DNA from: Oasisia sp. SBJ-2009
Taxonomy: Eukaryota; Annelida; Polychaeta; Sabellida; Siboglinidae
DNA length: 64,000 nt
Direction: 5' to 3'
Assembly (NCBI GenBank): GCA_964017155.1
Contig: OZ024857.1
Span: 34,927,042-34,991,041 of the forward strand
How positions within the stretch are numbered: position 1 is the stretch's first letter; each line of letters opens with the position of its first letter. Shown here in pieces: positions 40,202 to 53,613 of this stretch. The translations under genes and the position numbers were made by a program. The notes beneath the pieces were generated by a model, which searched no databases, had not been told where the DNA came from, and saw only the letters and a program-made list of their open reading frames with translations.

Positions 40202-41403
40202 CACATCTTCGGCACTCCACCCAACCTCCCCACTCCGCGCAACCTCCCCACTTCACCCAACCTCCCCACTTCACCCAACCTCCCCACTCCACCCAACCTC
40301 CCCACTCCACCCAACCTCCCCACCCCGCCCAAACTCCCCTCTCCACCCAACCTCCCCACTTCACCCAAACTCCCCACTTCACTCAACCTCCCCACTTCAC
40401 CCAACCTCCTCACTCCACCCAACCTCCCCATTTCACCCAACCTCCCCATTCCACCCAACCTCCCCACTTCACCCAACCTTCGCACTCCATCCAACTTCCG
40501 CACTCCACCCAACTTCCGCACTCCACCCAACTTCCGCACTCCTTCCAACTTTCGCACACCACCCAACTTCCGTAATCCACGAAACTTCCGCACTCCACCC
40601 AACCTCCGAACACCACGCAACTTCAGCACTCCACCCAACCTCCCCACTCCACCGAAACTCCCCAGTCCATCCAACCTCCCAACTCCACCCAACCTCCCCA
40701 CTTCAACCCATCCTCCCCACTCCACCCAACCTCCCCACTTCACCCATCCTCCCCACTCCACCCAACCTCCCCACTCCACCCAAACTCTCCCCACTTCACC
40801 CAACCTCCCCACTCCACCCAACCTCCGCACTTCACGCAACCTCCGCACTCCACCGAACTTCCCACTCCACCCAACCTCCGCACTCCACACAACTTCCCCA
40901 CTTCATACAACCTCCCCACTCAACCCAACCTCCCCACTTCACCCAACCTCCCCACATCACCCAACCTCCCCACTCCACCCAACCTCCCCAAATTTCCCAA
41001 CCTCTCCACTCAAACTCCCCACTCCACCCAACCTGCCCACTTCACCGAACCTGCCCACTCCACCCAACCTCCCCACCCCACGCAAACTCTCCACTCCACC
41101 CAACCTCCGCCCTCCACCCAACCTCCTCACTCCACCCAACCTCCCCACTCCACCAACCTCCCCACCCCGCCTAAACTCCCCTCTCCACCCAACCTCCCCA
41201 CTTCACCCAACCTCCCCACTTCACCCAACCTCCCCACTTCACCCAACCTCCTCACTCCACCCAACCTCCCCACTTCACCCAACCTCCCCACTCCACCCAA
41301 CCTCCCCACTTCACCCAACCTTCGCACTCCATCCAACCTCCGCACTCCACCCAACCTCCGCACTCCAAACAACTTCCGCACTCCACCCAACATCCGCACT
41401 CCA
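40202..41403. repeat. Junction fragment between 5056-bp copies (1202 bp)
   Basis: This is the shortest anchor-to-anchor interval in the window. It starts like X or Y modules but at about 40800 switches to sequence equivalent to 35741, the start of the 5056-bp block. It is the recombination joint of that duplication. Confidence 0.85.
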
Positions 41404-43725
41404 CACATCTTCGGCACTCCACCCAACCTCCCCACTCCGCGCAACCTCCCCACTTCACCCAACCTCCCCACTTCACCCAACCTCCCCACTCCACCCAACC
41501 TCCCCACTCCACCCAACCTCCCCACCCCGCCCAAACTCCCCTCTTCACCCAACCTCCCCACTTCACCCAAACTCCCCACTTCACTCAACCTCCCCACTTC
41601 ACCCAACCTCCTCACTCCACCCAACCTCCCCATTTCACCCAACCTCCCCATTCCACCCAACCTCCCCACTTCACCCAACCTTCGCACTCCATCCAACTTC
41701 CGCACTCCACCCAACTTCCGCACTCCACCCAACTTCCGCACTCCTTCCAACTTTCGCACACCACCCAACTTCCGTAATCCACGAAACTTCCGCACTCCAC
41801 CCAACCTCCGAACACCACGCAACTTCAGCACTCCACCCAACCTCCCCACTCCACCGAAACTCCCCAGTCCATCCAACCTCCCAACTCCACCCAACCTCCC
41901 CACTTCAACCCATCCTCCCCACTCCACCCAACCTCCCCACTTCACCCATCCTCCCCACTCCACCCAACCTCCCCACTCCACCCAAACTCTCCCCACTTCA
42001 CCCAACCTCCGCACTCCACCCAACCTCCCCAAATCACCCAACCTCCCCACTCCACTCAAATTCCCCATTCCACCCAACTTCCGCACTCCATGCAACCTCC
42101 GCACTCCACCCAACCTCCGCACTCCACACAACTTCCCCATTTCATACAACCTCCCCACTCAACCCAACCTCCCCACTTCACCCAACCTCCCCACTCCACC
42201 CAACCTCCCCACTCCACCCAACCTCCCCACTTCACCGAACCTCCCCACACCACCCAACCTCCCCACCCCACGCAACCTCCCCACTCCAACTAACCTCCGT
42301 CCTCCACCCAACCTCCGCCCTCCACCAAACTCCCCACTCCACCCAACTTCCCCACTTCACCCAACCTCCCCACTCCACCCAACCTCCTCACTCTACCCAA
42401 CCTCCCCACTCCACCCAACATCCCCAGAGCACCCAACCTCCCCACTCCACGCAACCTCCCCACTTCACCCAACCTCCCCACTTCACCAAACCTCCCCACT
42501 CCACCCAACCTCCCCACTCCACCCAACCTCCCCACCCCGCCCAAACTCCCCTCTCCACCCAACCTCACCACTACACCCAACCTCCCCACTTCACCCAACC
42601 TCCTCACCCCACCCAATCTCCCCACTTCACCCAACCTCCCCACTTCACTCAACCTCCGCACTCCACCCAACTTACGCACTCCACCCAACCTCACCGCTTC
42701 ACCCAACCTCCCCACTCCACCCAACTTCGCCACTTCACCCAACCTTCGCACTCCATCCAACCTCCGCACTCCACCCAACCTCCGCACTCCACCCAACTTC
42801 CGCACTCCACCCAACTTCCGCACTCAACCCAACCTCCCCACTTCACCGAACCTCCCCACACCACCCAACCTCCCCACCCCACGCAACCTCCCCACTCCAC
42901 CTAACATCCGCCCTCCACCCAACCTCCGCCCTCCACCAAACCTCCCCACTCCACCCAACTTCCCCACTTCACCCAACCTCCCCACTCCACCCGACCTCCT
43001 CACTCCACCCAACCTCCCCACTTCACCCAACATCCCCAGAGCACCCAACCTCCCCACTCCACGCAACCTCCCCACTTCACCCAACCTCCTCACTTCACCC
43101 AACCTCCCCACTCCACCCAACCTCCCCACTCCACCCAACCTCCCCACCCCGCCCAAACTCCCCTCTCCACCCAACCTCCCCACTTCACCAAACCTCCCCA
43201 CTCCACCCTACCTCCCCACTTCACCCAACCTTCGCACTCCATCCAACCTCCGCACTCCACCCAACCTCCGCACTCCACCCAACTTCCGCACTCCACCCAA
43301 CTTCCGCACTCCACCCAACCTCTGCACTCCACCCAAACTCCGCACTCCAGTCAACTTCCGCACTCCACCCAACGTCCGCACACCACCCAACTTCCGTACT
43401 CCACGCAACTTCCGCGCTCCACCCAACCTCCGCCCTCCACCCAAACTCCTCACTCCACCCAACCTCCCCACTCCACCAACCTCCCCACCCCGCCTAAACT
43501 CCCCTCTCCGCCCAACTTCCCCACTTCACCCAACCTCCCCACTTCACCCAACCTCCCCACTCACCCAACCTCCTCACTCCACCCAACCTCCCCACTTCAC
43601 CCAACCTCCCCACTCCACCCAACCTCCCCACTTCACCCAACCTTCGCACTCCATCCAACCTCCGCACTCCACCCAACCTCCGCACTCCAAACAACTTCCG
43701 CACTCCACCCAACATCTGCACTCCA
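41404..43725. repeat. Truncated module X', second copy
   Basis: This is the duplicate of 36348-38669, at an offset of 5056. The fusion to q sequence lies near 43441, at the same AAACTCCTC junction. Confidence 0.8.
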
Positions 43726-45257
43726 CACATCTTCGGCACTCCACCCAACCTCCCCACTCCGCGCAACCTCCCCACTTCACCCAACCTCCCCACTTCACCC
43801 AACCTCCCCACTCCACCCAACCTCCCCACTCCACCCAACCTCCCCACCCCGCCCAAACTCCCCTCTCCACCCAACGTCCCCACTTCACCCAAACTCCCCA
43901 CTTCACTCAACCTCCCCACTTCACCCAACCTCCTCACTCCACCCAACCTCCCCATTTCACCCAACCTCCCCATTCCACCCAACCTCCCCACTTCACCCAA
44001 CCTTCGCACTCCATCCAACTTCCGCACTCCACCCAACTTCCGCACTCCACCCAACTTCCGCACTCCACCCAACCTCTGCACTCCACCCAAACTCCGCACT
44101 CCAGCCAACTTCCGCACTCCTTCCAACTTTCGCACACCACCCAACTTCCGTAATCCACGAAACTTCCGCACTCCACCCAACCTCCGAACACCACGCAACT
44201 TCAGCACTCCACCCAACCTCCCCACTCCACCCTACCTCCCCACTTCACCCAACCATCGCACTCCATCCAACCTCCGCACTCCACCCAACCTCCGCACTCC
44301 ACCCAACTTCCGCACTCCACCCAACTTCCGCACTCCACCCAACCTCTGCACTCCACCCAAACTCCGCACTCCAGTCAACTTCCGCACTCCACCCAACGTC
44401 CGCACACCACCCAACTTCCGTACTCCACGCAACTTCCGCGCTCTACCCAACCTCCGCACTCCACCCAACCTCCGAACACCACCCAACTTCTGCACTCCAC
44501 ACAACCTCCCCTCTCCACCGAATCTCCCCACTCTATCCAACTTCACAACCTCCCCACTCCTCCCAACCTACGCACTCCACCCAACCACCCCACTCCACCC
44601 AACCTCCCCACTTCAACCCATCCTCCCCACTCCACCCAACCTCCGCCCTCCACCCAACCTCCCCACTCCACCCAACCTCCGCACTTCACGCAACCTCCGC
44701 ACTCCACCGAACTTCCCACTCCACCCAACCTCCGCACTCCACACAACTTCCCCACTTCATACAACCTCCCCACTCAACCCAACCTCCCCACTTCACCCAA
44801 CCTCCCCACATCACCCAACCTCCCCACTCCACCCAACCTCCCCAAATTTCCCAACCTCTCCACTCAAACTCCCCACTCCACCCAACCTGCCCACTTCACC
44901 GAACCTGCCCACTCCACCCAACCTCCCCACCCCACGCAAACTCTCCACTCCACCCAACCTCCGCCCTCCACCCAACCTCCTCACTCCACCCAACCTCCCC
45001 ACTCCACCAACCTCCCCACCCCGCCTAAACTCCCCTCTCCACCCAACCTCCCCACTTCACCCAACCTCCCCACTTCACCCAACCTCCCCACTTCACCCAA
45101 CCTCCTCACTCCACCCAACCTCCCCACTTCACCCAACCTCCCCACTCCACCCAACCTCCCCACTTCACCCAAACTTCGCACTCCATCCAACCTCCGCACT
45201 CCACCCAACCTCCGCACTCCAAACAACTTCCGCACTCCACCCAACATCCGCACTCCA
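43726..45257. repeat. Module q (1532 bp)
   Basis: This is the duplicate of 38670-40201. It also matches 30234-31765 at an offset of 13492, with at least the CAACG for CAACC variant near 43872 differing. Confidence 0.82.
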
Positions 45258-47639
45258 CACATCTTCGGCACTCCACCCAACCTCCCCACTCCGCGCAACC
45301 TCCCCACTTCACCCAACCTCCCCACTTCACCCAACCTCCCCACTCCACCCAACCTCCCCACTCCACCCAACCTCCCCACCCCGCCCAAACTCCCCTCTCC
45401 ACCCAACCTCCCCACTTCACCCAAACTCCCCACTTCACTCAACCTCCCCACTTCACCCAACCTCCTCACTCCACCCAACCTCCCCATTTCACCCAACCTC
45501 CCCATTCCACCCAACCTCCCCACTTCACCCAACCTTCGCACTCCATCCAACTTCCGCACTCCACCCAACTTCCGCACTCCACCCAACTTCCGCACTCCTT
45601 CCAACTTTCGCACACCACCCAACTTCCGTAATCCACGAAACTTCCGCACTCCACCCAACCTCCGAACACCACGCAACTTCAGCACTCCACCCAACCTCCC
45701 CACTCCACCGAAACTCCCCAGTCCATCCAACCTCCCAACTCCACCCAACCTCCCCACTTCAACCCATCCTCCCCACTCCACCCAACCTCCCCACTTCACC
45801 CATCCTCCCCACTCCACCCAACCTCCCCACTCCACCCAAACTCTCCCCACTTCACCCAACCTCCGCACTCCACCCAACCTCCCCAAATCACCCAACCTCC
45901 CCACTCCACTCAAATTCCCCATTCCACCCAACTTCCGCACTCCATGCAACCTCCGCACTCCACCCAACCTCCGCACTCCACACAACTTCCCCATTTCATA
46001 AAACCTCCCCACTCAACCCAACCTCCCCACTTCACCCAACCTCCCCACTCCACCCAACCTCCCCACTTCACCCAACCTCCCCACTCCACCCAACCTCCCC
46101 ACTCCACCCAACCTCCCCAATTCACCGAACCTCCCCACACCACCCAACCTCCCCACCCCACGCAACCTCCCCACTCCAACTAACCTTCGTCCTCCACCCA
46201 ACCTCCGCCCTCCACCAAACCTCCCCACTCCACCCAACTTCCCCACTTCACCCAACATCCCCACTCCACCCAACCTCCTCACTCTACCCAACCTCCCCAC
46301 TCCACCCAACATCCCCAGAGCACCCAACCTCCCCACCCCGCCCAAACTCCCCTCTCCACCCAACCTCACCACTACACCCAACCTCCCCACTTCACCCAAC
46401 CTCCTCACCCCACCCAATCTCCCCACTTCACCCAACCTCCCCACTTCACTCAACCTCCGCACTCCACCCAACTTAAGCACTCCACCCAACCTCACCGCTT
46501 CACCCAACCTCCCCACTCCACCCAACTTCGCCACTTCACCCAAACTCCCCACTCCACCCAACCTCCTCACTCCACCCAACCTCCCCACTTCACCAAACCT
46601 CCCCACTCCACCCAACCTCCCCACTCCACCCAACCTCCCCACCCCGCCCAAACTCCCCTCTCCACCCAACCTCACCACTACACCCAACCTCCCCACTTCA
46701 CCCAACCTCCTCACCCCACCCAATCTCCCCACTTCACCCAACCTCCCCACTTCACTCAACCTCCGCACTCCACCCAACTTAAGCACTCCACCCAACCTCA
46801 CCGCTTCACACAACCTCCCCACTCCACCCAACTTCGCCACTTCACCCAAACTCCCCACTCCACCCAACCTCCTCACTCCACCCAACCTCCCCACTTCACC
46901 CAACCTCCCCACTCCACCCTACCTCCCCACTTCACCCAACCTACCCACATCACCCAAACTCCCCACTCTCCCCACTTCACCCAACCTCCCCACTCCACCC
47001 TACCTCCCCACTTCACCCAACCTTCGCACTCCATCCAACCTCCGCACTCCACCCAACCTCCGCACTCCACCCAACTTCCGCACTCCACCCAACTTCCGCA
47101 CTCAACCCAACCTCCGCACTCCACACAACTTCCCCACTTCATACAACCTCCCCACTCAACCCAACCTCCCCACTTCACCCAACCTCCCCACATCACCCAA
47201 CCTCCCCACTCCACCCAACCTCCCGAAGTTTCCCAACCTCTCCACTCAAACTCCCCACTCCACCCAACCTGCCCACTTCACCGAACCTGCCCACTCCACC
47301 CAACCTCCCCACCCCACGCAAACTCTCCACTCCACCCAACCTCCGCCCTCCACCCAACCTCCTCACTCCACCCAACCTCCCCACTCCACCAACCTCCCCA
47401 CCCCGCCTAAACTCCCCTCTCCGCCCAACTTCCCCACTTCACCCAACCTCCCCACTTCACCCAACCTCCCCACTTCACCCAACCTCCTCACTCCACCCAA
47501 CCTCCCCACTTCACCCAACCTCCCCACTCCACCCAACCTCCCCACTTCACCCAACCTTCGCACTCCATCCAACCTCCGCACTCCACCCAACCTCCGCACT
47601 CCAAACAACTTCCGCACTCCACCCAACATCTGCACTCCA
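45258..47639. repeat. Module Y (2382 bp)
   Basis: It matches 31766-34147 at an offset of 13492, with few differences. One is CTTCACACAACC near 46805, where the earlier copy has CTTCACCCAACC. Another is CTCTACCC near 32465, which is CTCCACCC here. It begins the regular Y-q-X succession that fills the rest of the window. Confidence 0.82.
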
Positions 47640-49171
47640 CACATCTTCGGCACTCCACCCAACCTCCCCACTCCGCGCAACCTCCCCACTTCACCCAACC
47701 TCCCCACTTCACCCAACCTCCCCACTCCACCCAACCTCCCCACTCCACCCAACCTCCCCACCCCGCCCAAACTCCCCTCTCCACCCAACCTCCCCACTTC
47801 ACCCAAACTCCCCACTTCACTCAACCTCCCCACTTCACCCAACCTCCTCACTCCACCCAACCTCCCCATTTCACCCAACCTCCCCATTCCACCCAACCTC
47901 CCCACTTCACCCAACCTTCGCACTCCATCCAACTTCCGCACTCCACCCAACTTCCGCACTCCACCCAACTTCCGCACTCCACCCAACCTCTGCACTCCAC
48001 CCAAACTCCGCACTCCAGCCAACTTCCGCACTCCTTCCAACTTTCGCACACCACCCAACTTCCGTAATCCACGAAACTTCCGCACTCCACCCAACCTCCG
48101 AACACCACGCAACTTCAGCACTCCACCCAACCTCCCCACTCCACCCTACCTCCCCACTTCACCCAACCATCGCACTCCATCCAACCTCCGCACTCCACCC
48201 AACCTCCGCACTCCACCCAACTTCCGCACTCCACCCAACTTCCGCACTCCACCCAACCTCTGCACTCCACCCAAACTCCGCACTCCAGTCAACTTCCGCA
48301 CTCCACCCAACGTCCGCACACCACCCAACTTCCGTACTCCACGCAACTTCCGCGCTCTACCCAACCTCCGCACTCCACCCAACCTCCGAACACCACCCAA
48401 CTTCTGCACTCCACACAACCTCCCCTCTCCACCGAATCTCCCCACTCTATCCAACTTCACAACCTCCCCACTCCTCCCAACCTAAGCACTCCACCCAACC
48501 ACCCCACTCCACCCAACCTCCCCACTTCAACCCATCCTCCCCACTCCACCCAACCTCCGCTCTCCACCCAACCTCCCCACTCCACCCAACCTCCGCACTT
48601 CACGCAACCTCCGCACTCCACCGAACTTCCCACTCCACCCAACCTCCGCACTCCACACAACTTCCCCACTTCATACAACCTCCCCACTCAACCCAACCTC
48701 CCCACTTCACCCAACCTCCCCACATCACCCAACCTCCCCACTCCACCCAACCTCCCCAAATTTCCCAACCTCTCCACTCAAACTCCCCACTCCACCCAAC
48801 CTGCCCACTTCACCGAACCTGCCCACTCCACCCAACCTCCCCACCCCACGCAAACTCTCCACTCCACCCAACCTCCGCCCTCCACCCAACCTCCTCACTC
48901 CACCCAACCTCCCCACTCCACCAACCTCCCCACCCCGCCTAAACTCCCCTCTCCACCCAACCTCCCCACTTCACCCAACCTCCCCACTTCACCCAACCTC
49001 CCCACTTCACCCAACCTCCTCACTCCACCCAACCTCCCCACTTCACCCAACCTCCCCACTCCACCCAACCTCCCCACTTCACCCAACCTTCGCACTCCAT
49101 CCAACCTCCGCACTCCACCCAACCTCCGCACTCCAAACAACTTCCGCACTCCACCCAACATCCGCGCTCCA
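47640..49171. repeat. Module q (1532 bp)
   Basis: This is a standard q unit with the TTCACAACC variant near 48445. Private changes include CCTAAGCACTCC near 48480 and CATCCGCGCTCC just before the anchor at 49172. Confidence 0.82.
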
Positions 49172-52100
49172 CACATCTTCGGCACTCCACCCAACCTCCC
49201 CACTCCGCGCAACCTCCCCACTTCACCCAACCTCCCCACTTCACCCAACCTCCCCACTCCACCCAACCTCCCCACTCCACCCAACCTCCCCACCCCGCCC
49301 AAACTCCCCTCTCCACCCAACCTCCCCACTTCACCCAAACTCCCCACTTCACTCAACCTCCCCACTTCACCCAACCTCCTCACTCCACCCAACCTCCCCA
49401 TTTCACCCAACCTCCCCATTCCACCCAACCTCCCCACTTCACCCAACCTTCGCACTCCATCCAACTTCCGCACTCCACCCAACTTCCGCACTCCACCCAA
49501 CTTCCGCACTCCTTCCAACTTTCGCACACCACCCAACTTCCGTAATCCACGAAACTTCCGCACTCCACCCAACCTCCGAACACCACGCAACTTCAGCACT
49601 CCACCCAACCTCCCCACTCCACCGAAACTCCCCAGTCCATCCAACCTCCCAACTCCACCCAACCTCCCCACTTCAACCCATCCTCCCCACTCCACCCAAC
49701 CTCCCCACTTCACCCATCCTCCCCACTCCACCCAACCTCCCCACTCCACCCAAACTCTCCCCACTTCACCCAACCTCCGCACTCCACCCAACCTCCCCAA
49801 ATCACCCAACCTCCCCACTCCACTCAAATTCCCCATTCCACCCAACTTCCGCACTCCATGCAACCTCCGCACTCCACCCAACCTCCGCACTCCACACAAC
49901 TTCCCCATTTCATACAACCTCCCCACTCAACCCAACCTCCCCACTTCACCCAACCTCCCCACTCCACCCAACCTCCCCACTCCACCCAACCTCCCCACTT
50001 CACCGAACCTCCCCACACCACCCAACCTCCCCACCCCACGCAACCTCCCCACTCCAACTAACCTCCGTCCTCCACCCAACCTCCGCCCTCCACCAAACTC
50101 CCCACTCCACCCAACTTCCCCACTTCACCCAACCTCCCCACTCCACCCAACCTCCTCACTCTACCCAACCTCCCCACTCCACCCAACATCCCCAGAGCAC
50201 CCAACCTCCCCACTCCACGCAACCTCCCCACTTCACCCAACCTCCCCACTTCACCAAACCTCCCCACTCCACCCAACCTCCCCACTCCACCCAACCTCCC
50301 CACCCCGCCCAAACTCCCCTCTCCACCCAACCTCACCACTACACCCAACCTCCCCACTTCACCCAACCTCCTCACCCCACCCAATCTCCCCACTTCACCC
50401 AACCTCCCCACTTCACTCAACCTCCGCACTCCACCCAACTTACGCACTCCACCCAACCTCACCGCTTCACCCAACCTCCCCACTCCACCCAACTTCGCCA
50501 CTTCACCCAACCTTCGCACTCCATCCAACCTCCGCACTCCACCCAACCTCCGCACTCCACCCAACTTCCGCACTCCACCCAACTTCCGCACTCAACCCAA
50601 CCTCCCCACTTCACCGAACCTCCCCACACCACCCAACCTCCCCACCCCACGCAACCTCCCCACTCCACCTAACATCCGCCCTCCACCCAACCTCCGCCCT
50701 CCACCAAACCTCCCCACTCCACCCAACTTCCCCACTTCACCCAACCTCCCCACTCCACCCGACCTCCTCACTCCACCCAACCTCCCCACTTCACCCAACA
50801 TCCCCAGAGCACCCAACCTCCCCACTCCACGCAACCTCCCCACTTCACCCAACCTCCTCACTTCACCCAACCTCCCCACTCCACCCAACCTCCCCACTCC
50901 ACCCAACCTCCCCACCCCGCCCAAACTCCCCTCTCCACCCAACCTCCCCACTTCACCAAACCTCCCCACTCCACCCTACCTCCCCACTTCACCCAACCTT
51001 CGCACTCCATCCAACCTCCGCACTCCACCCAACCTCCGCACTCCACCCAACTTCCGCACTCCACCCAACTTCCGCACTCCACCCAACCTCTGCACTCCAC
51101 CCAAACTCCGCACTCCAGTCAACTTCCGCACTCCACCCAACGTCCGCACACCACCCAACTTCCGTACTCCACGCAACTTCCGCGCTCCACCCAACCTCCG
51201 CACTCCACCCAACCTCCGAACACCACCCAACTTCTGCACTCCACCCAACCTCCCCTCTCCACCGAATCTCCCCACTCTATCCAACTTCCCAACCTCCCTA
51301 CTCCTCCCAACCTACGCATTCCACCCAACCACCCCACTCCACCCAACCTCCCCACTTCAACCCATCCCCCCCACTCCACCCAACCTCCGCCCTCCACCCA
51401 ACTTCCGCACTCCACCCAACTTCCGCACTTCATGCAACCTCCGCACTCCACCCAACCTCCGCACTCCACACAACTTCCCCACTTCATACAACCTCCCCAC
51501 TCAACCCAACCTCCCCACTTCACCCAACCTCCCCACATCACCCAACCTCCCCACTCCACCCAACCTCCCCACTTCACCAAACCTCCCCACTCCACCCTAC
51601 CTCCCCACTTCACCCAACCTTCGCACTCCATCCAACCTCCGCACTCCACCCAACCTCCGCACTCCACCCAACTTCCGCACTCCACCCAACTTCCGCACTC
51701 CACCCAACCTCTGCACTCCACCCAAACTCCGCACTCCAGTCAACTTCCGCACTGCACCCAACGTCCGCACACCACCCAACTTCCGTACTCCACGCAATTT
51801 CTGCGCTCCACCCAACCTCCGCACTCCACCCAACCTCCGAACACCACCCAACTTCTGCACTCCACCCAACCTCCCCTCTCCACCGAATCTCCCCACTCTA
51901 TCCAACTTCCCAACCTCCCCACTCCTCCCAACCTACGCATTCCACCCAACCACCCCACTCCACCCAACCTCCCCACTTCAACCCATCCTCCCCACTCCAC
52001 CCAACCTCCGCCCTCCACCCAACCTCCCCACTCCACCCAACCTCCGCACTTCATGCAACCTCCGCACTCCACCGAACTTCCGCACTCCACCCAACTTCCG

Positions 52101-53613
52101 CACTCCATGCAACCTCCGCACTCCACCCAACCTCTGAACTCCACACAACTTCCCCACGTCATACAACCTCCCCACTCAACCCAACCTCCCCACTTCACCC
52201 AACCTCCCCACTTCACCCAACCTCCCCACATCACCCAAACTCCCCACTCTCCCCACTTCACCCAACCTCCCCACTCCACCCTACCTCCCCACTTCACCCA
52301 ACCTTCGCACTCCATCCAACCTCCGCACTCCACCCAACCTCCGCACTCCACCCAACTTCCGCACTCCACCCAACTTCCGCACTCCACCCAACCTCCCCAC
52401 TTCACCGAACCTCCCCACACCACCCAACGTCCCCACTCCACGCAACCTCCCCACTCCACCTAACCTCCGCCCTCCACCCAACCTCCGCCCTCCACCAAAC
52501 CTCCCCACTCCACCCAACTTCCCCACTTCACCCAACCTCCCCACTCCACCCAACCTCCTCACTCCACCCAACCTCCCCACTTCACCCAACTTCCCCAGAG
52601 CACCCAACCTCCCCACTCCACGCAACCTCCCCACTTCACCCAACCTCCTCACTTCACCCAACCTCCCCACTCCAACCAACCTCCCCACTCCACCCAACCT
52701 CCCCACCCCGCCCAAACTGCCCTCTCCACCCAACCTCCCCACTTCACCCAACCTCCCCACTCCACCCTACCTCCCCACTTCACCCAACCATCGCACTCCA
52801 TCCAACCTCCGCACTCCACCCAACCTCCGCACTCCACCCAACTTCCGCACTCCACCCAACTTCCGCACTCCACCCAACCTCTGCACTCCACCCAAATTCC
52901 GCACTCCAGTCAACTTCCGCACTCCACCCAACGTCCGCACACCACCCAACTTCCGTACTCCACGCAACTTCCGCGCTCTACCCAACCTCCGCACTCCACC
53001 CAACCTCCGAACACCACCCAACTTCTGCACTCCACACAACCTCCCCTCTCCACCGAATCTCCCCACTCTATCCAACTTCCCAACCTCCCCACTCCTCCCA
53101 ACCTCCGCCCTCCACCCAACCTCCCCACTCCACCCAACCTCCGCACTTCACGCAACCTCCGCACTCCACCGAACTTCCGCACTCCACCCAACCTCCGCAC
53201 TCCACACAACTTCCCCACTTCATACAACCTCCCCACTCAACCCAACCTCCCCACTTCACCCAACCTCCCCACATCACCCAACCTCCCCACTCCACCCAAC
53301 CTCCCCAAATTTCCCAACCTCTCCACTCAAACTCCCCACTCCACCCAACCTGCCCACTTCACCGAACCTGCCCACTCCACCCAACCTCCCCACCCCACGC
53401 AAACTCTCCACTCCACCCAACCTCCCCACTTCACCCAACCTCCCCACTTCACCCAACCTCCTCACTCCACCCAACCTCCCCACTTCACCCAACCTCCCCA
53501 CTCCACCCAACCTCCCCACTTCACCCAACCTTCGCACTCCATCCAACCTCCGCACTCCACCCAACCTCCGCACTCCAAACAACTTCCGCACTCCACCCAA
53601 CATCCGCACTCCA
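49172..53613. repeat. Module X, full length (4442 bp)
   Basis: It matches 57492-61932 at an offset of 8320. It holds, in order, a Y-like start, the GAAACTCCCCAGTCC variant near 49625, GACCTCCTCAC near 50760, and a plus-strand HSTQPP-type open frame at 51432-52463. It lacks the 542-bp duplication of the first X. Confidence 0.84.

Larger units (their letters stand above)
35741..40796. repeat. 5056-bp tandem duplication, copy 1
   Basis: This block recurs at 40797-45852. Rare variants are shared at exactly 5056 bp: CCCTCTTCACCC near 36483/41539, CCCAACGTCCCC near 38816/43872, CCCACTCACCC near 38507/43563 and CACCCAAACTTCGC near 40122/45178. Conceptual translations compared at 18 paired positions across all frames show no difference. 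Edges are a C/T mismatch at 35740/40796 and a C/G difference at 40809/45865. Confidence 0.92.
40797..45852. repeat. 5056-bp tandem duplication, copy 2
   Basis: This is the second copy, joined head to tail to the first. The junction lies within the shared interval 40797-40808. It contains the same order of anchors: 41404 non-q, 43726 q, 45258 non-q. Because no difference from copy 1 was seen, it is either a very recent exchange or an assembly duplication. Confidence 0.92.
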
